From positions 1-11,928 of the forward strand of contig JALUTJ010000283.1 of assembly GCA_027057985.1 (NCBI GenBank): DNA of 11,928 nucleotides, written 5' to 3'. The notes beneath the pieces were generated by a model. The model had not been told where the DNA came from. It did no database searches and saw only the letters and a program-made list of their open reading frames with translations. The number at the start of each line of letters is the position of its first letter. The stretch's first letter is position 1. A program made the translations under genes and the position numbers. Shown piece by piece: positions 1 to 5,693 of this stretch. The stretch is from Chromatiales bacterium (lineage in GTDB: Bacteria; Pseudomonadota; Gammaproteobacteria; UBA6429; Thiohalophilaceae).

Positions 1-65
1 GTTGTAGCCCATGGGACCCCTCCTGTAATTGAGCAGGGAGGGAGTATATACATAGTTCTACCTAA

Positions 66-284
66 GTGTCAAGGGGTTTGTGCAACAGGCTCCTTTCCCT
101 TATCGAAAATATTGGCTACCGTGCGGCGATCTATGTCGATGAATATAGCCTATCTTCGTGGCGCAGAGCAGGAGATGCCGTTCTTGCGGCAACGGCCACA
201 GAGAATAATTTGGAGCTCACGACCAGTAACGTCAAACACTTCCATCCCATTCAAGACCTCAAACTGAAACGGTTTCGGCCTTAA
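66..284 (+). pseudogene. VapC-like PIN-domain toxin remnant (C-terminal half)
   Basis: The 72-residue reading frame matches the C-terminal half of VapC-type PIN-domain ribonucleases. It has an EYSLSSWRRAGDAVLAATA segment, where the Asp of GDAVLAA corresponds to the conserved third acidic metal ligand of the PIN fold, followed by LTTSNVKHF and PIQDLKLKRF, which correspond to the usual LxTxNxKHF and PIPGLKL end of the family. Full VapC toxins are about 130 residues and begin with an LLDTN motif carrying the first catalytic Asp. That part is absent: a TAA lies directly before the GTG at 66, and the 65 bases upstream hold no such motif. No VapB antitoxin is visible. I infer an inactive, truncated or frameshifted remnant. 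The GTG start is nominal and no ribosome binding site supports it. The window edge hides anything further upstream. Confidence 0.6.
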
Positions 285-333
285 GGTGTATGGGCCTTGA
301 AGATATGACCCTGAGCGGGCCGCCGGCGTTTCT

Positions 334-783
334 GTGGGCCGACACGTTTCGGGAACACTCACTCCTACGACACCCGCCCCTGCGTCGTTAGGTCCACAAA
401 TCTCACAACTCGAAAACGATCTCACGCAAGCCAATCTTGACGTTGCCGCTACTCATTACGGGCAAGCTTGTGATAACTTCACGCGTGGACACTGGGAAGC
501 GAGTAATGGATCCTTCCGCTCTTTTTTGGAAAATCTTTACATCGAACTGGGTACAAGAAAGACTGGAACCAAACACTCTACTCCACACTCCTCTCTTCAA
601 GGGTTAGAACAACAACAGCATATTGATGCGCGCGAACACCAAATGCTGAAAATCTTTTTTAACAACATTCATGATCAAGGGCCACACCATGGTCGGAGTT
701 CGGAACACGAGGCTCTTTTCCGCTTACATGTGGGAACGGCGATTGGAAGGTATCTTTTAGGGAGATTGGATGGGGGAACCTGA
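334..783 (+). CDS. small helical protein, HEPN-like accessory family (uncertain)
   Basis: A 149-residue frame with no ATG near its beginning. The only plausible start is GTG at 334; the frame is open back to a TGA at 298, so it may have lost its true N-terminus. Residues about 20-70 are helical and contain ACDNFTRGHWEASNGSFRSF, which resembles the pattern 'A...(Y/F)..G.WEA(A/S)N..(L/F)RSFLE.L(F/Y)' that I recall from small HEPN-like proteins of accessory regions. The C-terminal third (FFNNIHDQGPHHG, then FRLHVGTAIGRYLLGRL) fits the C-terminal helices of the same proteins. No enzymatic motif is evident, and the usual HEPN RNase motif RxxxxH is not clear. It follows a VapC remnant in the same direction, so the pair may mark the edge of a defence or accessory island. 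The family assignment is from memory and weak; whether the gene is intact is unknown. Confidence 0.45.
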   Translation: MGRHVSGTLTPTTPAPASLGPQISQLENDLTQANLDVAATHYGQACDNFTRGHWEASNGSFRSFLENLYIELGTRKTGTKHSTPHSSLQGLEQQQHIDAREHQMLKIFFNNIHDQGPHHGRSSEHEALFRLHVGTAIGRYLLGRLDGGT

Positions 784-901
784 TGAGGGATGAAAAGCAA
801 AGCCAGGATGGCAATGAGTCAGACTCGATTCAGTTGAGGAATCGTCTAAAAATGAACTGCATGGCAGTGCAAGGGCTGCCTCACCACATCCTCTGTTCTC
901 T

Positions 902-1501
902 CTAATCGTGAGAAATAGTCTGCTCTCCGGTTTGCTCAAGTTCCTTGACAGTTCGAGTCAATACAATTTCATTCCCCTTGTTGGTTCGGGGGTTTTTCAC
1001 ATGGAGGTGACACCAGAACAGTTCTTCGACTATGCTTTTTCCTTCAGGGAGCTCCGGAGCCAGGAAACGAATCGTTGCTGATTTTCCAGGCCCGATTCGA
1101 AATCCTGATGCGCCCTCTGCAAAGACCATAGTCGCATCCCCGGAAAAATGGACGTCGATGTTTTGAAAATGAGGTGACACGAATCCGTGGGCAAGATTAT
1201 CCTCATTCCGAATCGTGATCATGTGATCGCTCCCTGCCTCCATCAGGAAAAATGGCTGATCGCCGCCTCTGGCTCCGCCTTTGATCACATGAAACACCTT
1301 ATCGCGTATCACGATCACGACATCCGATTCGATTTCATGATCTTTCGTCTCGATGACTCTCTCGGAAGCTGCTCCCTTAGCAGGTGCCGTGAGCGACGCC
1401 AAACTTGAATTCTGGAATCCTATCACAAGTGCGACGGCTATCACGAACCACCACGCACGTCTTGTGGATGTCAGCCGCAATCTCCGCTCTACGTGGTTCA
1501 T
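902..1501 (-). CDS. exported cupredoxin-like protein lacking the axial Met
   Basis: A 199-residue protein starting at ATG 1501 (reverse strand), preceded by a weak AAAGGG site. A longer frame back to 1594 adds residues that are not signal-peptide-like. Residues 1-36 have a basic N-terminus and a hydrophobic core (about 17-30), so it is probably exported to the periplasm. The remainder looks like a cupredoxin beta-sandwich. His105 lies in NEDNLAHGFVSP, and Cys164 with His167 lie in FWCHLH (C-x2-H), so three of the four type-1 copper ligands are in place. The fourth, a Met a few residues after the second His, is missing: residues 168-180 contain no Met. It is a paralogue of the upstream gene, sharing RNED..AH.FVS, SGDAT, GFRI.PG and FWC..H. 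The electron-transfer or copper-binding role is inferred from the fold. The missing Met suggests altered copper geometry, a different metal, or no redox function. Confidence 0.75.
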   Translation of the reverse strand: MNHVERRLRLTSTRRAWWFVIAVALVIGFQNSSLASLTAPAKGAASERVIETKDHEIESDVVIVIRDKVFHVIKGGARGGDQPFFLMEAGSDHMITIRNEDNLAHGFVSPHFQNIDVHFSGDATMVFAEGASGFRIGPGKSATIRFLAPELPEGKSIVEELFWCHLHVKNPRTNKGNEIVLTRTVKELEQTGEQTISHD

Positions 1502-1550
1502 GGCGGGACCCTTTATTTGCACTTGCGTCCTTTCCGAAAAAAGACGACGG

Positions 1551-1580
1551 TCTCCTGAGCCCCTGATGGAGCTCAGGAGA
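1551..1580 (-). terminator. perfect 10-bp hairpin between the two cupredoxin genes
   Basis: TCTCCTGAGC at 1551-1560 is the exact reverse complement of GCTCAGGAGA at 1571-1580, with a 10-base loop. Read on the minus strand, the stem is followed after 8 bases by six Ts (plus-strand A run at 1537-1542). It sits between the upstream cupredoxin stop at 1631 and the downstream start at 1501. It could be a partial terminator or an mRNA-stabilising hairpin that lowers expression of the second gene. The gap before the T run makes it a weaker intrinsic terminator than the others in this window. Confidence 0.5.
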
Positions 1581-1630
1581 TTCTCCCCAGGCATTTCATT
1601 GGCCTTGCGTCAACATGAGGCACGCCTTGC

Positions 1631-2119
1631 TTAGAAGGCTCCCGTGCCTGTGATCGTTTGCACAATGAACACCTCTCCCCGCATATCACCGCCTGCTTGT
1701 TTCCCGTGGATGTTGCACCAGAAGGCGTCATACTCCATGTCGCCCTCCTCGTTGCTCGGCGGCACGAATTCCAATCGCACTGCATGACCGGGATTGATTC
1801 GGAATCCTCGTGCGCGCTTCGTGGACACCAATGTCGCGTCCCCAGACATGGCGACGGGAACACGCGTAAAGAGGGACGACACAAACTCGTGCGCCACGGG
1901 ATCTTCGTTCCGCAGCGTAATCACCGCGGGAAGACCGCCCGTTAATTCCAAGCTGTTAACGGCACTGCCCTCCTTCATGATGTGGAATTTGTAATCCTTC
2001 ATCACGACTTCATACTCTTCCGTCAGCAATCCTGCCGAGACGTCGGATACAAATCCACTTCCAAGAAGAGCCATGCACATGAGTGAAATCACGACCGTCA
2101 AAGGAAATCTGGTCTTCAT
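1631..2119 (-). CDS. exported cupredoxin-like protein with full copper ligand set
   Basis: A 162-residue protein starting at ATG 2119 (reverse strand) with a strong AAGGAGGT ribosome binding site just upstream. Residues 1-29 form a signal peptide (MKTRF, then a hydrophobic stretch ending in VSA), so the mature protein is periplasmic. The mature part has the cupredoxin pattern: His77 in NEDPVAHEF, then Cys135, His138 and Met146 in FWCNIHGKQAGGDMRGE. That gives Cys-x2-His followed by a Met 8 residues after the His, a type-1 copper site. The spacing is longer than in plastocyanin, so the Met assignment is probable rather than certain. It is the first gene of a minus-strand pair with a paralogue 129 bases downstream that lacks this Met. 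A promoter lies about 65-90 bases upstream. The likely role is small copper electron carrier or copper-binding protein; the partner is unknown. Confidence 0.8.
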   Translation of the reverse strand: MKTRFPLTVVISLMCMALLGSGFVSDVSAGLLTEEYEVVMKDYKFHIMKEGSAVNSLELTGGLPAVITLRNEDPVAHEFVSSLFTRVPVAMSGDATLVSTKRARGFRINPGHAVRLEFVPPSNEEGDMEYDAFWCNIHGKQAGGDMRGEVFIVQTITGTGAF

Positions 2120-2158
2120 GGCTACCTCCTTCGGTTAAAGGGTGAATAATCGATTTTT

Positions 2159-2168
2159 GAGGCGCCTC
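2159..2168. promoter_or_regulatory. 10-bp palindrome just downstream of the cupredoxin promoter
   Basis: GAGGCGCCTC is a perfect 10-base palindrome. On the minus strand it lies roughly 14-23 bases after the proposed -10 box of the cupredoxin promoter, close to the expected transcript start. That position suits a repressor operator. It could also be chance in GC-rich DNA, and no matching second half-site was found. Confidence 0.25.
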
Positions 2169-2181
2169 TCTCTCGTTTTTA

Positions 2182-2209
2182 GTAATAATTCTCGGTTTGT
2201 GGAAGTCAA
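2182..2209 (-). promoter_or_regulatory. putative sigma-70 promoter for the cupredoxin pair
   Basis: On the minus strand TTGACT (2209-2204, 5 of 6 to consensus) is followed after 16 bases by TATTAC (2187-2182, 4 of 6). Transcription would begin near 2175, giving a leader of about 55 bases ahead of the ATG at 2119. The assignment rests on sequence match and position only. Confidence 0.45.
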
Positions 2210-2534
2210 GAAGGGGGCATGCCAATCGCGAGGTCGAGGGGCCGCCTCCACTGTTCGACAGCGAGCGGCCTGTCCGGTCCCCAACTCCCCACGATTCAAG
2301 CGAGTTTTAAAAGGTGGACTGGGAATCGCTTCGTAAACAATCCATCCGGGAATGCCGATATCAAATGAGAGATGCGAACCTCAAGAAGGCATTTCGTTTC
2401 GAACTCAGAGGATTTGCGTCGGGAGCGCTGACGCGCCGCAGCGATTGCAATTTTAGCCGTGACCATAGACAATCGTCTGCGCAAGTCTTTGTTTAAGAGC
2501 CTTTTCGATCACTTTCACGCCAAGGAGTGTTTCT

Positions 2535-4124
2535 ATGGATCGTGGATCAATCTGTTTGCGTGCCATGATACTGGCGTTCGGTCTGTTGCCATTTATCCAT
2601 ATGGTGGGCGAAATCTCAGGGACGGTGTCCGAAGCGGCCTCGCCGTTGTCGGTGTCGTTGAATGAATCTTTTGCGTGGTACGGAGACATGTGGCCGTCTA
2701 CGGCTACGGATGCAGGAGACATCATTCTGGCGTTTGGTGACGGCACAGGTGAAGGGGCTTGCATCGAGGCGATCGACGAATCAGGTCCAAGCAGTCGATA
2801 CAACTATTCGGAAGGAAAGGTGGAAATCAATCCAGCGTTCGAAAGAGGCAGTTGTCCGGCCGATATGTATCAGCTCACGAGCACGGCGTCTGGCACGGAT
2901 GATTGGTGCGAGGCCGTGGGGTGCAAGAAGAATCAGTGCTATCCGCTTTGCCAGCACACGAACGTCGGGTTGGTGTTTGTGAATCCCGACAATGTCGACA
3001 TCTGTGAAAGCTGGGATGGGTATTCCAATACGTGTCTCTTGCGGAGGGATCCGCCTTTCACTTTGGATGTAACGAAGACGCCGCCGTTCTCGACGGATAT
3101 TTGGAAGTTCTTTGCCGATGACTCTTCGACGCATATGGCTCGAACCTCCACGAAGCCATCCAGCCTCTTGTATTTGAAAGACACAGGGCGTTTATATGGC
3201 GCATTTCATCACCCTGCCGGAACCGTGGAGCGCGGGTACAATGCGGTGTCCGATACAGGGCATGCCTGGACTATGCCGTTCGATGCAACGAAGAAAGTAT
3301 TTGACGATGCAAAAACGTGGACTGTGGCGTCCGACAGCAATTTCACTGTTCTGATGTTCATTCAAATGGGAAATGGGTATGAGGATTATACAAGGCCGGA
3401 TTTCTCGGGGATGACGGTGCAGCAACGGCTGGGCGATAAGGATAAATATGTCTACGCGTTCGGGATCCGTCACGAATACGATGCGTTTACGAAAGCCGGG
3501 AATGACGCAGTGAGACGGCTTGGAGGCGAAGAAATATATGTCGACCCTTCATATGAGAGTCCATCGCCACAGAAGAGGCCGGGGCGGATATCCTGTGATG
3601 GAAAATTTCTTGATCCCCAACAGCAAGACGTGCATCTGGCTCGTGTCAAAATCGATCCGTCCAGCACCTTGGCGACCGATCCCATCATCGACCGGTCGAA
3701 ATGGGAATACTTGGCGGGCTTGGATGAAAAGGGCAATCCCGTTTGGTCGAGTACTGAGTCTTCTTATGCAGTGCGAAGGGTGGATGGAAAAAAATTGAAG
3801 ACGGTCACGCAGGCCTCTGCTATCTATCATTTCGACGCGGGGAAATTCATTTTTCTTACGGGTAACTTTGATGAAGTTCGCGACTCTTCCTGCAACGCGA
3901 CGGCCCACCTTGGATTATTTGTCGCGGATACACCGTGGGGCCCGTGGACGCGCGTGGACAATGGAGAAGAGTCCTCACGGTCCATCGCCCATATCCTGCC
4001 ACACTACGATCTCAAGCCTGCGCCAAAAGTGCAGGTCAAAGTGGCGACAGCCGGCGGAGAATTTGCTTCCCATCCCGCTCTGTATCATCTCCATATCTTT
4101 GACGTGGAATTTACCCTGCCGTGA
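2535..4124 (+). CDS. secreted cysteine-rich protein of unknown function, weakly DUF4185-like
   Basis: A 529-residue protein. The ATG at 2535 is fixed by AAGGAG seven bases upstream. Residues 1-36 are a signal peptide: a basic start, hydrophobic MILAFGLLPFIHMV, and an AxA-like end near VSEAAS. The mature part holds ten Cys (76, 107, 125, 130, 135, 139, 157, 167, 354, 453). Seven of these lie within residues 107-167, which suggests a disulfide-stabilised insert in an exported protein. It is rich in aromatic and beta-type segments. The second half has VHLARVKIDPSS (366-377), IIDRSKWEYLAG (384-395) and LGLFVADTPWGPWTRVD (459-475). These resemble the 'LARV', 'DRSAWEYF.G' and 'A..PWGPW' blocks of DUF4185-type beta-propeller proteins, some of which resemble glycoside hydrolases. 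No catalytic residues can be assigned. It stands alone between a divergent cupredoxin pair and a convergent bioF. The CDS is secure; the family is a guess. Confidence 0.85.
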   Translation: MDRGSICLRAMILAFGLLPFIHMVGEISGTVSEAASPLSVSLNESFAWYGDMWPSTATDAGDIILAFGDGTGEGACIEAIDESGPSSRYNYSEGKVEINPAFERGSCPADMYQLTSTASGTDDWCEAVGCKKNQCYPLCQHTNVGLVFVNPDNVDICESWDGYSNTCLLRRDPPFTLDVTKTPPFSTDIWKFFADDSSTHMARTSTKPSSLLYLKDTGRLYGAFHHPAGTVERGYNAVSDTGHAWTMPFDATKKVFDDAKTWTVASDSNFTVLMFIQMGNGYEDYTRPDFSGMTVQQRLGDKDKYVYAFGIRHEYDAFTKAGNDAVRRLGGEEIYVDPSYESPSPQKRPGRISCDGKFLDPQQQDVHLARVKIDPSSTLATDPIIDRSKWEYLAGLDEKGNPVWSSTESSYAVRRVDGKKLKTVTQASAIYHFDAGKFIFLTGNFDEVRDSSCNATAHLGLFVADTPWGPWTRVDNGEESSRSIAHILPHYDLKPAPKVQVKVATAGGEFASHPALYHLHIFDVEFTLP

Positions 4125-4178
4125 CAGATGTGAAGTCGTTGGATGACGAGGACAAGCCGGCAAGCATAGGACGATCTT

Positions 4179-4243
4179 TTGAACCCAAAACGGCAGTGGC
4201 AAGGTCAGCCGGTCAACCTTGCCACTGCCGTTTTTAGGTTCAA
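4179..4243. terminator. strong bidirectional terminator between converging genes
   Basis: AAAACGGCAGTGGCAAGGT (4187-4205) is the exact reverse complement of 4216-4234, with a 10-base loop. An outer pair TTGAACC (4179-4185) / GGTTCAA (4237-4243) extends the stem. Because the stem ends in A/T runs (AAAA on the left, TTTTT on the right), it can terminate transcription from both sides. It lies 55 bases after the stop of the secreted protein, and its right arm overlaps the bioF stop codon, so both convergent transcripts should end here. Confidence 0.9.
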
Positions 4244-5409
4244 ATCAGTCGCATGTCTTTTCCCACCTTCTGAATCGTCGCCAACACTTCCCTCAATTGG
4301 CCCTTCGTATGTTCTGAACTGACAGTCAGCCTAAGCCGACTGCTGCCCTTGGGAACTGTCGGTGGGCGGATGGCGGGGACGTAGATGCCGGCTTCGAACA
4401 ATTTTTGAGACATCTGTGATGCCGTCTCTGGCGACTTCACGATGATTGGCAGGATCGGGCTTTCCGTGTTGGTGAACTGAAAGCCCATGCTTTTCAGTTC
4501 CGCATAAAGAAAGTTTCGATTGTCCCACAGACGTTGCTGGCGATCGGGTGCGTTTCGAATCGCCTCAATGGCGGCTGAGGCCGCGGCGGCTATCGCTGGA
4601 GGCGGGGCGGTCGTGTAGATAAATGCCTTTGATGTGTTGATGAGATATTCTTTTAAAGATGCGGTTCCAGCGACATACCCTCCGCTCGTTCCTATCGCTT
4701 TACTCAGCGTTCCCATTTGAAGAATGTCTTGGGGGGCCAAGCCAAAATGCTCCGGAGTCCCTCGCCCATTTTCCCCCATGACTCCTGTTCCGTGCGCATC
4801 ATCGATAAGCAGCGTGGCATCATAATGTTGGCAGAGCCTCGCGAAGTCTGGAAGGGGTGAGAGATCACCGTCCATACTAAAAACCCCTTCGGTGACAACC
4901 AAGGTTTGGCAATCCTTCTTCCGTTTTTTGAGTAGCGTTTCGAGGTGCTCGGGATCGTTATGGTGAAACACGCGGAATTTGGCTTTAGCCAGTCGGCAGG
5001 CTTCGATCAGGCTCGCATGACAGTAGCGATCGGCAAGGATGAGTCCATCCTGGTCGATGAGAACAGGGATGAGTCCGATATTTGTGGTGTAGCCTGTCCC
5101 AAAGGTCAGTACGGCTTCGACGTGTTTGAAACGAGCCAGGTCTTCTTCTAGTTGCTGGTGGGGAGGCATGGTGCCGGAGAGCAGCCGCGCCGCGCCGGCG
5201 CCGACTCCCCATTGTTCGATCGCCTCGATGGCCGCGTGTTTGATGGCCGGATGATTGGCCAACCCCAGGTAATTATTGGAGGCCATGGAAATGAGTTCAC
5301 GGCCTGCGATCGCGGCGATCGTGTCGGCTGGTGATTCCACGATCCGCAATTGACGGCGAAGGTGCAGGGCCTCCAAATTTTTTACCGTTTGTTCAAAGTC
5401 GGGGAACAT
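4240..5409 (-). CDS. bioF: 8-amino-7-oxononanoate synthase
   Basis: A 389-residue PLP enzyme of the alpha-oxoamine synthase family. It condenses pimeloyl-thioester with L-alanine to give 8-amino-7-oxononanoate, the first ring-forming step of biotin synthesis, in the cytoplasm. Visible motifs in order: SNNYLGLANHP (44-54), GAGAARLLSGT (70-80), His131 in YCHASLIE (PLP stacking), EGVFSMDGDLSPL (174-186), IDDAHGTGV (202-210) and GTLSKAIG with the Schiff-base Lys237. Near the C-terminus comes RPPTVPKGSSRLRLTVS (348-364), typical of BioF. Length matches the family. The start is bounded by an in-frame TGA nine bases upstream of the ATG at 5409; the ribosome binding site is weak. No other bio genes are in the window, so assignment to biotin rather than a related reaction (2-amino-3-ketobutyrate ligase) rests on sequence alone, though the C-terminal block favours BioF. 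Confidence 0.88.
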   Translation of the reverse strand: MFPDFEQTVKNLEALHLRRQLRIVESPADTIAAIAGRELISMASNNYLGLANHPAIKHAAIEAIEQWGVGAGAARLLSGTMPPHQQLEEDLARFKHVEAVLTFGTGYTTNIGLIPVLIDQDGLILADRYCHASLIEACRLAKAKFRVFHHNDPEHLETLLKKRKKDCQTLVVTEGVFSMDGDLSPLPDFARLCQHYDATLLIDDAHGTGVMGENGRGTPEHFGLAPQDILQMGTLSKAIGTSGGYVAGTASLKEYLINTSKAFIYTTAPPPAIAAAASAAIEAIRNAPDRQQRLWDNRNFLYAELKSMGFQFTNTESPILPIIVKSPETASQMSQKLFEAGIYVPAIRPPTVPKGSSRLRLTVSSEHTKGQLREVLATIQKVGKDMRLI

Positions 5410-5441
5410 TGGCGATCAGTTCCATTTATCATTTTCAAAAT

Positions 5442-5495
5442 CCGTTCGCCCTGAGCTTGTCGAAGGGTGGTGGGTTTGACAGGCTCACCACGAAG
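5442..5495. repeat. intergenic imperfect palindromic repeat (REP-like)
   Basis: The segment contains CGCCCTGAGCTTGTCGAAGG, followed after a short spacer by GACAGGCTCACCACGAAGG. The two halves are imperfect inverted copies (GAGC.TGTC against GACAGGCTC, flanked by TTCG/CGAA). This family of short palindromes (CTGAGCTTGTCGAAGG with GACAGGCTCACCACGAA) is a widespread dispersed intergenic repeat in bacteria, as I recall it. It lies between bioF and the ilvB promoter and may act as a hairpin in either transcript. Confidence 0.7.
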
Positions 5496-5549
5496 GAAAG
5501 GGTGGAATCGAGGTTGCGTTGAACCTGTGTCTTTAAGCCAGACTGTCGG

Positions 5550-5578
5550 TTGACTTGTGGATAACGCAGGTTTATCAT
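5550..5578 (+). promoter_or_regulatory. sigma-70 promoter of the ilv cluster
   Basis: TTGACT (5550-5555) and TATCAT (5573-5578) each match the sigma-70 consensus at 5 of 6 positions and are separated by exactly 17 bases. Transcription would start near 5585, about 110 bases before the ilvB ATG. It is the best promoter match I found in the window. Confidence 0.65.
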
Positions 5579-5583
5579 AACGA

Positions 5584-5675
5584 GTTTCAGGGTACAACCC
5601 CTGGAAACAATTGGATTTCTTGGTCATCAAGAAACAGAGGCCGGTCAGAGTTTTTAACCGAACCATTCATGGTTC
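5584..5675 (+). promoter_or_regulatory. ilvB mRNA leader with three small hairpins
   Basis: Downstream of the proposed start site the leader can fold into three hairpins. The first is GTTTCAGGG (5584-5592) with CCCCTGGAAAC (5598-5608), with a one-base bulge. The second is TTTCTTG (5616-5622) with CAAGAAA (5628-5634), perfect. The third is GAACCA (5660-5665) with TGGTTC (5670-5675), perfect, eight bases before the ribosome binding site. No run of branched-chain amino acid codons and no clear terminator were found here, so I do not call an attenuator. Confidence 0.35.
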
Positions 5676-5693
5676 AAACGGGTGAGGGACACC

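Larger units (their letters stand above)
2120..2534. other. 415-base divergent intergenic region
   Basis: This stretch separates the minus-strand cupredoxin pair from the plus-strand secreted protein. It holds the cupredoxin promoter and palindrome at its left end and the ribosome binding site of the 529-aa gene at its right end (AAGGAG, 2522-2527). Between them I see a 6-base inverted repeat (GGCCGC 2240-2245 with GCGGCC 2265-2270). There is also a weak possible promoter for the rightward gene, TTGCAA at 2445-2450 and GACAAT at 2468-2473, 17 bases apart. Short open frames here (for example 2314-2496) have no ribosome binding site separate from the start codon and no recognisable protein, so I do not call a gene. 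Confidence 0.6.

Noticed and set aside
784..901. Terminator between the 149-aa ORF and the converging cupredoxin
   Set aside because: Only a 5-base stem (GGCAG/CTGCC) without a T run was found, too weak to call.
1502..1594. Longer N-terminus for the Met-less cupredoxin (start at 1594)
   Set aside because: It would place 31 polar residues ahead of the signal peptide, and its coding would run through the intergenic hairpin. ATG 1501 gives a normal exported protein.
2314..2496. Short plus-strand ORF before the secreted protein gene
   Set aside because: Its GTG overlaps the only purine-rich sequence that could bind a ribosome. The protein is not recognisable, and it overlaps a possible promoter.
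4240..5409. 2-amino-3-ketobutyrate CoA ligase (kbl) or 5-aminolevulinate synthase
   Set aside because: Same enzyme superfamily, but the RPPTVPKGSSRLRLTVS block, overall length and absence of a neighbouring threonine dehydrogenase favour BioF.
5521..5693. An ilv leader peptide or T-box upstream of ilvB
   Set aside because: No frame shows a run of Ile, Val or Leu codons with a ribosome binding site, and there is no terminator hairpin with a T run before ilvB. T-box landmarks were not seen.
5682..5693. GTG at 5682 as the ilvB start
   Set aside because: It adds only four residues that relatives lack, and the GTG is part of the likely ribosome binding site of ATG 5694.
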